Source: Callaeas wilsoni (lineage: Eukaryota; Chordata; Aves; Passeriformes; Callaeidae). Taken from it: a stretch of 64,000 nt of DNA. Below, in pieces: positions 25,614-40,300 of the stretch. The translations under genes and the position numbers were made by a program. The notes below the pieces were generated by a model. The model was not told the DNA's origin, ran no database searches, and saw only the letters and a list, made by a program, of their open reading frames with translations. How positions within the stretch are numbered: the first letter of the stretch is position 1; each line of letters starts with the position of its first letter. The stretch is taken from positions 28,523 to 92,522 of the forward strand of contig VWPU01003977.1 in NCBI GenBank assembly GCA_013398955.1, written 5' to 3'.

Positions 25614-26628
25614 ACCCCACAACAAAACCAAAAACATCCTGAGTATATTTACACAGTTCATATGATGACATTCTGTGATCATACCCTCTGACCCAAGGAG
25701 CTTTGGGCAGCAGTCTTGGCATCTGAGCACAGGCCTCTCTGCTTTCACTCACAGGTTGCCAGGTGACCTGCATGTCAAAACTCACCCAGAGCCACACTTC
25801 ACCTCTGCCGAAGTACAGCCACTCCTGCAGCCAAGAGCTTCTCTCCAGGGTCGACCATCCCTGCTGCTCAGCAGCTTAGCTCTGGGTCTAAGGACTGTCC
25901 TTTACAGAGTAAACAGCAGGCTGAATATTTTTAAATGGATCTGGATATTGTGAATTATGGAGCAGCAGCAGGAGTAAAAAGAAATTAAATGACAGAAATC
26001 TGTGTCATTGTTTCAAGTGTTATACTCACCATGGATAGATTTTTCTACTATCTCTTCTCTTAACTTTGACTAACATGTTAAGTATTCTGTGCCCAGTGAA
26101 GTGAAATACAATCAAATAATTTGTTATGAAAGGCAACATTTTTTGCTGTTTAGAGATCAGCCAACCCACAGCTGCCAGAGGGTGTTAGATTAAGAAGGGA
26201 CTGAAGACCCAATACATGCACCACTCACTCATGTCTTGCTCTCATTCTCTAACTTTAATATACAATTTGAGATTATATTGTATGGAACTAAATGGCTCAA
26301 GGCAGATGCTTAGCTTTAACCTTCCAATTGTACATTGAAACCTTACAACTGGAATAGCACTTTATTCATATAGAAGTTGGAAGTTGGGTAGATTTGAAAT
26401 TATTCATTATTTCATGGGAACAAAAATGCATCACATATTCCTGAATTCATTTTGACCACTGTTTGTTGCTTCGCACTTCAACTTCCTCCTTTTCCTTCAA
26501 CAAATTATTTTGTAACACAGGAGAATTGGGAAGAATTATTCAGATTCTAACATTAGCCTTGGGCTATGCTGTTTTGCCATTTCTTTTTTTATCCCTCCCA
26601 CCTTTAATTAAGATATCTCCTCTAAGTG

Positions 26629-26652
26629 TTGTGCCAGTCTCATCTGGCACAA
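26629..26652. repeat. Perfect 9-bp inverted repeat, 6-nt loop
   Basis: TTGTGCCAG and CTGGCACAA separated by TCTCAT. It is short enough to arise by chance. Confidence 0.6.
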
Positions 26653-28174
26653 AATAGTGAAGCTACCCTGAAAGCCACGGTTCATTTAGATAGCTATGGA
26701 TTCCTTAGCCTTCATTTTAATGTCTGACTTCAGCTTCTGTAGATTCCCATCTCCTCTCTCCCACATCATTATGCTGGCTGTGACACCACCTCTCTTGGCA
26801 TTGCAAAAAGGATTCCTTCTTTGTCTAGACCACTTGCAGCAGTGCTTAGACAGCAAAGGGGCCTTAGAAGTAAATTCATGGTTTCTTTCAAAGCCTGTCT
26901 GTATTTCAAAAAATACATTGATTGTTTTGGTAATAAGTACAGTGACTAATTTCTCTTGAGATTGCAGGGGAAAATCAGAGAGGAAACAAGTGAAAGATGA
27001 CAGCAGAAGAAACATTTTGATTCATTCTAGTTCTTTGCTAGCCTCATCTTGCTATTGCCATTTTTATCTATCAAAGGAGAAGAATGTTCCCATTGTTATC
27101 TATTACTACACAATACAAAATACAAAATAGCTTCTTCTTAGTGTAATATGTCATATTTTGTATGTATTCATTTTACCAATTGTGTCATAAAACCTTGAAC
27201 ATGTACTTGAGAATTTATTCAAATGTTGTCATGAAAGGAATGAGAAGGCATAGTAACTTTAGTTTGAAAATAGCACTTGAAAAAGATTGCATAACATACG
27301 TGCAATTCCCAAAATGTGTTTACAGAGGTCTCCATCCACTTACACCTTGGTTTAGTTGAACTAACTTTGATTGTATATAGCAAAACATCTTAAGAGATGC
27401 CAGAGCAATTTTTTTTTTTTATAATGAGGAGAGCTAAAAAGTATTGAATGAATAAGAAAACCCAACATCTAACAACTGCACCTTTCGGATGTCAGCCAAT
27501 TTTTAACTCAGTTTTTAGGCTGGGACAGAAATATGTGATCTTCCAGTGGTAGCTTGAAGATACGAATTTACAAGATATACTCTAATGACCTCATACCATA
27601 GCTCAACGTTTAATGAAAATTGTTTCCCATATTCAAACAAACGTATTTCTAAACTGTACACAAAAGTCAGAAGATTCTAAATAATCTCTCTGAGCTTCAC
27701 TACAGGCTGAATTAGAAATTATTTAATGTGCAATATGCTTTAGGAATCACAATCTTTAGCAAAGAGCACCACATACTGATTTCACAGGTTGCAGAGCACA
27801 TAACACAGAAAAGAAGAATGAGGAAGGCAAGGCATCTCTGTACACAAACCCTCCCAGTTTAAATGAAACAGTGAGTATAAATACGCATAGAGACTATGTG
27901 CCTATAACTTGATTACCTCTGCGTCTCCAAGCACTGGCATAAGTTTTATTCAGCATGCTTGCAAAAAAGTTGTGATTTTGAAATAGGTGAGAAACACATT
28001 AAAATATGTAATTTGATTCTGCTTATCTAAAGGCATTTTAAACCGTTATTTCTTTTGTAAAGAAGTCTTTCTCCCAAGAATGTGCTAGTGAAGAAATTCT
28101 TCCACAAAATCCCACTTGTCTTTGGTTTTGTTTCTAGCAGACGTATTATCTTGTCCATAAGATTCTGCACCTTG

Positions 28175-28183
28175 TATCCATCC

Positions 28184-28226
<43 letters not shown>

Positions 28227-28325
28227 CCTATATCTAATCTATCTCTATCTCTATCTCTATCTCTATCTCTATCTCTATCTCTATCTCTATCTCTATCTCT
28301 AATCTATAGCTATACCTATATATAT
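28175..28325. repeat. Compound microsatellite: (TATC)n then (CTCTAT)n
   Basis: The left part (about 28175-28226) is TATC repeats that begin as TATC/CATC variants. After a short CCTATATCTAATC bridge, the right part (about 28237-28302) is a regular six-base CTCTAT array of about ten units, which decays into CTATAGCTATACC. The hexamer looks derived from the tetramer by a TATC-to-TATCTC expansion. Confidence 0.93.
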
Positions 28326-31300
28326 ACACAGAGATAATTTTTTATTTTTTTAATCCTGAAATTTGTAATGGAAAACTCTTTCAGAACTCCTCAGGTAGGA
28401 GAGGAACCCTACTGATTCCTCACTTCTGTGACCTCAAGAGGAAAACCCCATTTTTTAAAATTATAAAATTCACATATATATGGTCTAAAATATTTGTTTT
28501 CCCTTCATGTTATTTGTGCAAGAAATCTATTAATAACGTGCCAGTATATTTCATAATTAGTCTACATAACATAACCTGATTACTTAAGTCCTCTTTGTGG
28601 GCCTCTCAATCGTCTTTTGTTTTTTGTTGATGTCTGGATCTTTCTCCAGTTGTACAGTAGGTATTCTGAAGATGCCTACTACAGTCTCTGCAGTATTAAA
28701 CAAACTAAATCTGATGGGAATATACTGATCTATACATCTTTCCCGAGCATGTTCACCTTCCATATCTTCATTACCTAGGTGAGTTACTGTAAAATCGTGT
28801 TCATGCTAGTAATACTTTTCTCTTTCTCTTACTTTGTCAAAATGGTGTGCAAACAATTTGTAATAGTAGTTCTCGTGAGTGTGTATATATATATATATAA
28901 AAATATCCTCAAGATCATCCAGTTCTTTCTATGTACCCTGATACATCTACCTTTTAATTTTATTCAAAAATCCAGCAAGATAATTTCCAAAAGTTGTTTT
29001 TGATGCACTCTATTCAGATTTTAAAATCTGAACTGAAATAGAACCTCTTGAATAATTGTTGCTTATTCTGCAGATGACTTTTACTCCTGGTTCAAATTTT
29101 GATCCCTTATGTCTAACCTAGATAATCATTACTCTTTTCACGTGATGGTGTTTTTACCAATGCCCAGATTGCAGATTGGACACTATTGCTGTTTCTTCAC
29201 CTATAATTTTGAGAAAAATCAGTAAGGTAAAACTGGAGTCCTCTGTGACAATATATCTTTTTTGAAGAGGATACTTTTTCATCATAAGTAATCTGACACT
29301 GTAAGTTCTATTTCATGTATTACATGTCTGGAAATATTAATACAATTTTTTCCTCTAAGCCTTTCTACATTCCTGTCATGACAGAAATTAGCTGAGGAGT
29401 GTTTATCGTAAAGTGCTATTTGTCAAGCTCAGAGAAAAGAATATGGTCTCAGTGGTATGAAAGATTACGAAGAATTGACAACTTACAGTACATGTGAATT
29501 TTATAGTTTATGTTATGTTGTCCTGTGGAGGCTTTGTGCAACGTTATACAAAGACATAAATGATGCTTAAAACAGATGAGTAGTATTTTCTAAGCCATTA
29601 ATTACCTGAGACATAACTACTCAGTTTATGTAAAGATTTCCTTTGATGAAGATGCTTCTGTAAAAAGCAAGTAGCGCAAATACTGTGGAACATCAATAGC
29701 TGAGAGATTTTGCTGGATTTTAGTACAATCATCTGTACGCTGAAACCCTTTAAACTTGAAATGAAGATAAAACATATTTGCCAGTGCTTTTTTAAAAACA
29801 CCAAAACACTATAAAACTTGGAAATAACTTAATTGTTCTAATAGTGAAAATAAAAAAAAGCTTTAACTGCTAATAAAACTGTTAATAAAAAGTTAACATG
29901 AAATACTGAACTATGCTGCATAATGTAAAGGAGAATGACAAGGTACAGGATGTGGTACTCTCTGGTTATTTACACTTCTCTCATCCAATACTGGGCAAGC
30001 TCCTTAATCTAAGTTACAGAACAGATGATGCTAAGATATATTGAATTCATACCTTCTGAGTGAGATACAGTTTTCAGATTTTAAACCTTCTTCCAGGACC
30101 ACATGATATGATTTAATGATTATAATGCATATAGGAACAAAATAAAAATAAAAATATTTTTCTGTCTTTGCTACCATATGGTCTTTTTTTCCTCTTCAAT
30201 ATTTGACAACTGACACATTTCAAGCAACTATAATTGTACATTCCTGTTGTACTGATAAAGCATTTGTTATTTCAGGACTGGAACCACATTCTGGAGAAGC
30301 ACACAGTTTAAGTTTTTCCTCAAAAATATTCATTAGTATTATAGTTTTAGAGTTGATTTTACCCCACCATATTTTCATTATAATCTAAAGGTATTTTAGC
30401 ACCTAATAATATCTGCTCTGTAGAATATGTTGTTTAAATTTTCAGCTTCAACCAGAACACAATGTGCTCAGTCTGAAAGGAAAAGGGAGAGATTTTCTTC
30501 TGGGGAAACCCCTTATTTCTATTTGTTAGAGCAATTCCTCCCATAAACAACACTAAGGAATCTCCACTGATTTAAAATAGTACTTTCTATTGGCTAAAGT
30601 ATAGCTAATTTATGCAAGTTCTTGTTTCTCAACTGAAGGTTTTTAAAACAATTTTGATTGACAATATGGCAGATTTTTTACAAGGAATGGTTATCTAGTG
30701 GTGACTACCATGTTACCGGTTTTTATTTTCTCTGGTTTGCACCAAGAGTCCTGTTTAGAACACCATTGCAATCAGTGGGTTACTCACAACCTCAAAATTA
30801 TTCATGTGCATTAGTGATCTGTTGGACTGATGCCAGAATTCCCATCACTTCCAGCAGAAGCAGACTAAGGGCACAATTTATTTCATGCTGACCTCTTGAT
30901 ATTTAGTGAGTAAAGAGCCTTGTACAGCTGCAGCTGCTGCTTTCCACAGGTCTGCAGCTTGTATGTTTCTTCTCCCAGATCAGGACAATATTATCATCCA
31001 GCCTGCTTTTGTTCTGAAGGATTTCTTTTTCATGAAACCGGTAAAGCAAACACCTTCAATAAAAGGAACTGTTGTTCAACACTTCTTTCTTCTGGAAGCA
31101 TGAGATCATCTTATTATGCATGACACCTCATCAGCCTTCTGATATCAGTCTGACAAAGAAGACAGAATATTGATACTGTATGTAATATCCATTAAAACAA
31201 ATGCTTGGATCCCCCAAGTTTCTTAATAGATAAAAAAGATGAACATGTGGTACAGTAATAGAACTTTTCATAGGTTTATCAGAAAACAAACCAACATGGA

Positions 31301-34300
31301 TTAATTTTTGATTCTGTGCCTTTTATTTTTTCTCAGAATTGATTATAAACCAGGATCAGAGTATCATGACAATGCATATTTGGCTCCAAGTTTAGACTTC
31401 ATGACCTGATTTGAATATCCTCAAGAGAACTGTTAGATGCTGAATGTTTTGAAAATCTGAGCTTTTCATATAGGTATCTTCTTTATCTACACCACTATCA
31501 TCAAATTAATAATTTTCTCGTTCAGTGAATTGTGCCCCAGAATCACATTCCTAAAGTAGAGCTGAATTTCCTCTGACTTTCAGACAGCGGACATTTTTGC
31601 TAGCCTAAGAGATATGCCATACTTATTAAGATGAAATGTATATTTGGAAAGCCAAGCAACACTTAATATTTCAAGTAAGTTTTGTAATACAGGAACTTCT
31701 GACATTAAAAGCTATACTAAATTGCTGCTTGGGTTATTTTGAGAATACCTCTGTTTCTAATATGACAAAAGATGACTTTGATGACATCATAAACCAGAAA
31801 CATGAAAGCATTAGTAAAAACTGCCTCATAAAGGGTTATCAGCCTGCTATTAGTGAAGCTGTTCAGACATGGTAAAATTTCAAGCTAAACACACTGGACA
31901 ACTTAATATACTTCTAAACAGCAGTATTGCCAATTGGTAGTAATGGGTATATAAGCTTAAAGAAGAGAGAGAGAATTTTTTTTTTTTTTTGTGTCAATAT
32001 AGTTCTTAATAAATATTTCAGGACGGGGAAGTATTACACACCTCCTCAAATCCAGCCATATCTGAGAATCTTCTTTCCCAGTTATTACCATGGAACATTT
32101 GTCCTGTGTATTGTCCAGTCCTGTAATTTCTTTTTGTAAATGTGATACTTAGTTCCTTTTATCCAATGAAATCAGTTACTTTAGGATCTTAGTAGTTTTA
32201 AGGCGCAGAGGAGCTATACTCTGCATTCTTTTCATTAATTATTTATCTTTCTGCAGGGTAAAGAACTTCACATGTTCCATTCTTTCCCCTCCAAAATGCA
32301 TAGTGGACCTTTTTAAATATGAAGCACCTGGAAAACAGACTTAATTGTAGGTAAGATGGTAGCCATTTTCTAGTGGAGGTGTCTGCAGGAAAGCTTAGGG
32401 AAATGTTTTCGAAGATCATATTCCTGTTCAAAGGCAGTAGATTCAAAACGGTCATGTACTTTTGAAGGTCTAGGATTGCTCTCATCATAAATTCCTTAAA
32501 ACGTTTTTGGCAGCAAATACTTTGGGAAAATAAGAAATAAAGGATCTCGTTCTTTATGCAGTTTATATTTAGATCAGTATAACTCTTATAATTACCATCT
32601 AAGGAAAAAAAATGCTTTTTTTCCTGGAAAATATTGCAAACCATATATCTGTTTGGGGGGTTGAGACTATTGAATGTTCTTTGCTTGAGTTAAGGTAATG
32701 CCCCACTTTAGTTAAATGGCAAATAATATTTTCATAATAAATACAGATAAAGTCCTGCAAGAACTTCATGGGACATACAGCAACTTACAAACCTATTTCT
32801 GATTACAGAACCAAAGAATAGGTGTACCTAATATAATATAAGCTAAACCAAAGGGTCCAAGTAGATACAATTTTCTCATTGAAACTACTGGAAGCAAACA
32901 TACTTCCTACTATTTGCATGCCGTTGTCATATTGTTCCATTCTCCTTCTTCTCTCTTTGCCCCCCTCCCCTCCTCCTGCCCTCGGCCTCAGTCAGTTTAT
33001 AGAAGATTTAGTACATTATAAGGGAGTTGAGGTAGCAAATGAAGAAATATTGGATTCACAGAGATGAGACTGTGCAAGTCAAAAATAGAGAAAAAACCTG
33101 TGCTGGAAAAAGGAATGGAATCATCTAGAAGAACATAGCTTTATATATTATTTATACAGAAAATTTGCAGTGTTATCAGGATTATTTGGATGCAGTGGAA
33201 GTGATAGGTAGACAGTGGTTTTCAAGGCTGGCCAATAGTCCTCATGCTGAAAACTACTTTGGCAAAACAGTTTTATATTGATCATATCCATGCATCTTGC
33301 AAACCTCTTAGATAAAAGGTTATTGGTCCAAAATGCTGCTGGCTGCATATAGTTTGTGTTCTATTTCCAAGTCTGGTAGCAGATGCTTTCTGGTGACCAT
33401 GGATAATGCACAAACTATAATTGAAAGCAAGCAAAATGAAAAAGCTTGAAGAGGACAGAATTGATTCAAGCCTTGGGTGCTATGGAAAACATCCAGCTCA
33501 CCTCCATGATGTACTCTAGACAGCAACCACTAGAGAGCACCTAGTTACAACAACATGAGTACCTGTGCTGAAAGGATAACATAGTCATTAAGTAAAAAAT
33601 GGGAAATACTTTTTCCATATTTCTTAGTTCTCAGGGATTTTGTGAGGCAAATAGTACTCCAAACACACTCACTCACTAAAGAATATCTTTTAAAAAGGAC
33701 AAGAAAACAATTTATTTGTCACCTTGTTAATAATTTCCCCAGACAGCTGGAGCTTTTTACCAGGAGTAGATCATAGCTCTGGAAGGTCTAGGACTCATGC
33801 TTTCATTCAGGCTGTGATTAAAGCCACTTGTATAGAAACCATGGGAAAAAGTCTTCCCCCATTGACATCAGGGTTCCATAAAAGGTGGAGGTCAAGGAAT
33901 GTATATTCAACTCTCAGTGGTCAACTATAGTCTTTTACTTATTGCAACAGTTCATCAAAATATCTGCATGGTATGGGATGTATGGCTGACCTCTGCAGAA
34001 GGCACTTAACAGGCTTGTGGGATTTTCTCTGTTGCTTCCAGTACAGACAGACAGAGTCTGGACTAGAATTAGTAAAGGTGCCAGCTGGACATGCCTGCTA
34101 ATTGGTTTAGATGCTTCTTAGTCTCTTACTGAGACATCAGGATGTTTAGAGTCCATCTTTTCTGTTTAACAGACAATGGTACTGGAAGGCACGAGATGTT
34201 TTCCTGCTTTCTTGTGTGGTCAAATGCAGCGGCAGAAAATAACCTGACTCCTGCCTTTATTGTATAACAGTATCTGCTTGTATTTAATAACAAACAGGAG

Positions 34301-37300
34301 CACTTCCCATCAGTTTGCTTCATGAGTAGACCATTCAGCCATATGTTTTCATAAAATCCTGATGGAACACTTTAATCATTATTAATTCTACATACAAGAT
34401 CATGATTAGCATACTTGTCCAGCAACTGAATTTCAACTATAATTTGAATTTTTACAGCATCTTTATTTGTGATGCACTGAAAAAAAGCATTCTGAGAAAG
34501 ACAAAAGTGGTCTGCTTTTTAAGATTTACTAGTTATGCTCAGCTTAGGAGATGGTTGAAATTTAGCTGGTTGATAGAAGACAAAATTCACAAATTACTAT
34601 ACTTTCATATACTTAATTAAGTCCAGCCTAAACAGCACTAGTTTTTTAATTGTCTCAGTATGAGGACAATTTTGAGATAAACTGAAATGGGAAGGAGCTA
34701 GAAAGGTGATATTAGTTGGACCAGCATCCCTAGAATCTTTGATCTGTAAGTTAAAAAAAAAAAAATGACACAAGCCCATTCAAAATTTTTGTAACATAAC
34801 ACAGCTACTAAGAAAACTGCTAAAAGAACTGACGGAATATATTTCAAAGCTAAAGTAAATTTGTTTAGAGCATTTAATTTTTTCTAGCTTTCCTCTCCTC
34901 TGTTTTTTTAACTCAGACTTCAAATATTTGAAAATTCTTCATAAACACTGTGCTGATATTTATGCTACAGAGACAATCCTGAAAAGGTGTGCAAATCCAG
35001 CAGTAGACAGACCTGCTGTGCGTGCAGGGCAGATCTGAACAGAGTAGCCATTGGGAAAACTGTTTTTCCAAGATGTGCTTCCTGCATGGGCAAAAAGAGA
35101 TGATCTTATAACTGTGGTCCTCTTGCAACAGCGGAACAACACTGTATAGCCCAGATGAACCTCCATTGCCTTAGAAACATCTTTAGACATGGGTGTTACA
35201 GGAAGGAAAAACCACTGTCTTTCTCTACTGTGAGTGTGAATCCATTGTATGTGGGCATCATTAAGGTTGCTCTAGATCTTACTCCATGTTTAATGATTTT
35301 AGCCTGGCTGCTGTGACTGAACACTGTGCCCAGTCTTTCTCCTGCTTCTGTTCTCCAGTACTGCATTGCACCTGGAAAAATGAAGATATTTGCCAGCCTT
35401 CTCAGTATACTTTTGGCAGCATTATGCCTTCACAAACATAACAGGTGCAAGTTTCTAATTTTCTCACACCTAGAGGATATTGATTCATGCACTAAGACAC
35501 TCTTCTTTGTGTGCATTGAGACCTTCATCCATGAAGAAGCATTACTGTGATGTGAATAAACAAAAGAAAGTAAGAGCAAAAGGAGGAGAGTAAAAGAGCA
35601 GAAAATAATCCCTCTGAATTACTGGGGCTTGTTGAGATGAACTCACTTGTATTAGTCTGAATTCAAAACAGAAGAAAACAAAATAAAACACAAAAATGTT
35701 AGTAAAAATAACAGAGTGTGAATAGATGAGCAATGATAAACAGTAGGAAGCCTAATGGTCCATAAAACTTATTTTTTTTGCCTATGTACAGCGAAAATAG
35801 TGGAAACTAACAAAGGAGAGACTTGGAAGGAAATAGTGAAGGAAAGTATTCTCCCAGCATCCAAACTCCCATAAATTAACACTGTACTGCACAAATCCAG
35901 AGCTGCACTGCTCTGCACCAGCCAGAGAAACATATTAAAAATGGTGATTCTGCCATGTAATTTGAACCCTGTTTAGGTATGTAGCTCACTACTCAGCAGG
36001 TGATCCCAGCCTATGTTTTGTTTCCTTTGTGATTCCTAAGTCTTAAGGCTCTCTGAAGATTTGAAGGTGGGTGTTACAAAATGGGAGCCTTCAGTGAAGT
36101 TCAACATGTTTGCTATCAACAACACTTAATATTTTGAGATGATAAAGTGGGGGTAATTTCTGTTTACCTTTATCAAAATAATCCACAAAATTAATTTTTC
36201 AAATACTGAAATGAAAAACAAATATCTGAACATTAAAGTCTGAAAAGCTTGGTGCTTATATTTTTCTGTGTGTCTGACAACTAAGTTGAGGACTGTTGTT
36301 TCAAATATTTTTGCCTATTAATTATGTTTCTAACAATATTCTGGATCAAACACTCTGCAATGAATTTGTGGTTTGATTTCTTTTTTAGTACAATGATTAC
36401 AAACTGTAAACAACTTCCCTTTTCCCTAAAGATTATACAACTTTATAAAACCGAGAGGAGGGGTGGAGGGTGTGGAACAAAAAAGAAAGAGAATCTATTG
36501 AAGTAGAAATAAAAAAGGAATGTTTGATATGATTAATAATGACTGTATAATGAGTTTCACTGGGATATGGAAATATATTCCATAAAGAGAGCAAAAACCT
36601 GTGTGAAGGAGCTCAGAGAAGGGCGGCCTGAATCTGTTTTTCTTTTGCATATCCTTGGTGTTGTTGTCACCAGGTCAGGCCGTAAGGACAACAAAGAGTT
36701 GACTCAGGTCACCTGGAAGTCTCCTTAGGAGTTATTATGGTTAGAGGAGCAACTATTGGTCTCATTTGTTTCATAGGCTGATGGAGAAAATAAAAATAGT
36801 TCTTGTGAATAGAACACAAGTATAATTAAGAGACATTGTTGACATTTAATAAAGATGCCTCCCCACCATATCTAATTTTATTCATCTTCTATTGAGTGCT
36901 TTCACCTTATTACTGCTTGTCCAACAGACTCTTCAACATCTGACAGCCTGTTGGATTACAGACCGTCTAGGAATTTGCCTTTGTCTGGGACAGAAGTGAG
37001 TGTGCCAGCCTCAGGAAGCCAGAATATCTCTCTTGTGTCAGGTGATCCAGTAGCACCTCTTATGAAAACAGGTTTAGGAAAAAAAATTACATTCTACTAA
37101 AAAGCAAATATTTTCAGTAACGGAATAATTTTAGGTGAAAAAAAATTTAAATCTTTAGCATTCTGTTTAATGATCACTGTCCTCGTTGGCTGCCTGAACT
37201 TGTGAGCTTGCCTCATTAAACCTGTCTCAGATGGGTTGAGACTTCCCCAAAACCATATAGAAGTCCCAAAGCCCATTTTCCCTATCTCTACCACTGAAGA

Positions 37301-40300
37301 TTGCTCTTGAAGCAGTTCAAGCAGAGGCTTGAGCAACCTGCTTCTTGTGTAGTCTGGGATGCATTAGTTCATTTAGATGGTAGTTTTGTTCCACATTCCT
37401 TTTGCTTAAACAAAGTAGTCTCCCATAGTAATTTGGAGGATAGTTTTCTGGATTCCTCAAGTCCAACTTGGCTAAATTTAGTGAACAATTTTATTTCTTA
37501 ATGAGTACAGACTGCATATTTATTTTGCTTATTTAAAAGCGTTTTATGACATTTTAGTAAACCTGATAAAAGAACCAGCAAATATATATCCCTCAACTGA
37601 GTCATGATTTTAATTTTCTATTGAGAAATTAGGCCATACCAGATTTTATATAAATTCAACAGAAGAATGCATTCTCTCATTAATACTTCAATAGAGTTTG
37701 GGTAATACCTTGGAGTTAGGCAATGTCAAAGGTCATAAATCTGTCATATGACTAAAATCATACTTATTTTCACAGAAATTGTACCAGTGGCATGTCTGTG
37801 CTAATATACCTTCTTCCCATAATGGGAGCTATAGGCCAAAAATACCCTGAGGAAAAAAAATCAACACTAGCACAACTACTCTTCTTAAATACTTTAGGAA
37901 GACATAACTATAGATGGACAAGATGTTTATGACACATTTTTCTTCCATGGTTTAGTATGAGATACGTATCATAGGTGTTCTTTATCATGCATAACTTTAT
38001 TAGTAAGCATTATTTCAAGTAGAGGACTGAGAAGGAAGGCAGTTACTTCCCACCAGGTACATATGAAATTTTTATTTATTTCTAAGCAAAGTATTCAGCT
38101 TTTATTTTCTTCCATCAAAAGTTTTCTTTATGTGGACTTTCAGAGGAAAGGAGTCAAATTATTGTCCATAGTACTTCTGTTTTAGCTTTAAATATTAATG
38201 TGTTCTTTTTTGAAATGAAATATTTTAGGACTTTTTGTGCACTACATCTTATTAAGTTAAGAACACCTGCAAGTCTATGAGTGATTGTGTCAAGGGCTTT
38301 GGCACAAGTGACTGTATGACCACACATGCTACATTTGAAAGAATTGTTTAATGCCTTTAATGACTAGAGGTTTTTTTTTAATGCAAGATTTTCACTGTTT
38401 GTGTTCTTGAAGTTGTAAAATCATACCCACAAATCCTTTTCATTCGAAAGAGTTTATACAAAGAAAAGAAAATAAATATTTTGTGATCCTTTAATCTTTC
38501 ATATCTTTATCAATAAGTAGCTTGTTCCCTTCTTTCAAGCTAGGCCATTTTATTATCAATTATGTAAAACTTTGCCTTAAATAATACCATAAAGGAACTT
38601 TAAAGAGAATCAGGAGGAGTGCATGGCTCATTAAGATTTCCCGTAACTAACCTTGTGACTTTTTAATACAGTTCCTCCCTCTCTTAGCCTCCCCAACATG
38701 AAACGCAAGCAATCCTTATATCATCATTTATCTTGGAAATCTAGCCCACAACTGCACTTTCCAATTCTCTCATCCAGAAATGTGTCAGAATAATTCACAC
38801 TTGCTTCTATCGCTGCCTTTGACAATTTGTTCCATTATTCAGTAATCCTCTGCATAAAGAAATGCTGTCTGAACTGCTTATAGATTAATCCTTTCTCTTA
38901 GATCTATCTGCTATCTCTGGTTTTGTGCAAATTATTGTCTCAAACAGTGCCTTAGTGACAGTCTGGTTCTCTTCCTTCGATATTTTACATGGGCCTAATT
39001 AAGACCTCGTTCTGCTAAGATCTGTGCTCTCCATGTGTCTGAATTCAGATATTTTTAACTTCTTTCACCAAAGAATGAAAGTACCGTTTCTTTTTCGTCT
39101 TGTACTGAAAAATAACCAACAACAAAACCACAGTACCAGAATCAGAGGTGGATTATTGTTTAAATCTGTTCAGCAAAGCAAAGCATATGAAAAAGCCCTC
39201 ATGTCTGAAAAAACGTTTTAGCATGCAAGGAGTCTCCTGGCTTGGTTGCTCTTAGTAAAGTTATGACACAAGGAGACTTTCAAGAGTCTTCATCTGCAAC
39301 ATCTGTTCTCCACTACATGACTCTAGTGAACTGGTAGAAATGCAGGTACTTGGTTTCATCTCTATTAGAATCAACAGGATTTTACAAAGATTTCATGACA
39401 GGTGTTTTGTATTTCTTCAGTAATGCAAGTAGTAATTTAGTGCTCTGCCATTTTCTGAACGGTCCTCCTTTTTTTGTACCACTATATATTTTTGTGCTGT
39501 ATCCTGATGTCACAACAATGAGCATGGAGGGGCCGGGGGGTGAAAGAAGTGAGTTAAGCACTCAACACAAATATGGGTTAATGGGTTATCTTTATGGGCT
39601 GCCTACTTGCATAAATCTCTCTCTATATTTGTCCTGCTCCAACCAAGACTTTGTTTACTCAAATAGATTCTGTATTATTGGTTTTGATTCATCATTACTT
39701 CACAAGCTGCTTTGAGATAAATGTACAAACCTGAAGGAACTACACAAGCCAAAGTTTCTGTAATTCTTTAAAAACATTGGATATCAATGCTATACTTAGT
39801 CAGCTCTACTACTTCTGATTTTCCTAGGTAAGGAATGTTGTCAGGAGCCTCTGCTGATGTTATATTCTCTTTTATTATAGTACTTAAAGTTGGTACTGCA
39901 CTTTAAATATATGAAACACTGACTTATGATTCTTCTATCTACAATTATCCTTTCCTTAAGAAATTCTGCTTGGAAAATCTTTGTGGAAAGTGTTGCATCA
40001 TCTTGCACTTATTCTGATTTGGTAATTAATTTTATGATGTTGACTGTGATGATATTGCTATCTATTATAGAATACTTGAGGTAAAGCTCTCAAAAATGTA
40101 CCTTTTTAAAAAAAAATCCTAAATGGCAAAGATAATTGATATCAATACTCCACAGACACATTGCTTATTGCAACCATCAATTTGGTGCAATATTTGCTAT
40201 TTAAAATTTATTTTTGTCCTAACTTTAGATAACAAAAATATTGAATTATTTTTGTTAAGGTGAAAAATTCCTATGATTTTAAAAAGAAAGAGACATCATG

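Larger units (their letters stand above)
21191..28174. other. Unique AT-rich DNA, transposon-free, with hairpins and a GC-richer patch
   Basis: No transposon or gene is recognised. Small structures are listed separately: hairpins at 22187-22216, 23195-23232 and 26629-26652, and a CAA run at 25596-25613. The stretch 25675-25915 is clearly richer in G and C than its surroundings and has frames open on both strands (up to 125 codons on the minus strand), but I recognise no protein. The 104-codon frame at 21942-22256 contains the 22187 hairpin and also looks like chance. Confidence 0.6.

Noticed and set aside
28175..28325. Regular spaced repeats that might suggest a CRISPR array
   Set aside because: These are contiguous tetramer and hexamer microsatellite units without spacers, in a vertebrate genome.
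32243..32644. 133-codon minus-strand frame in unique DNA
   Set aside because: No recognisable domain, signal or membrane pattern. Length is within what AT-rich DNA of this size produces by chance.
38780..39010. Sequence faintly like an ancient reverse-oriented CR1/L3 element
   Set aside because: The resemblance is limited to short phrases and no tail or RT motif is visible; a profile search would be needed.
39350..39715. 121-codon plus-strand frame in unique DNA
   Set aside because: Hydrophobic patches but no recognisable family, and no splice or promoter context; treated as chance.
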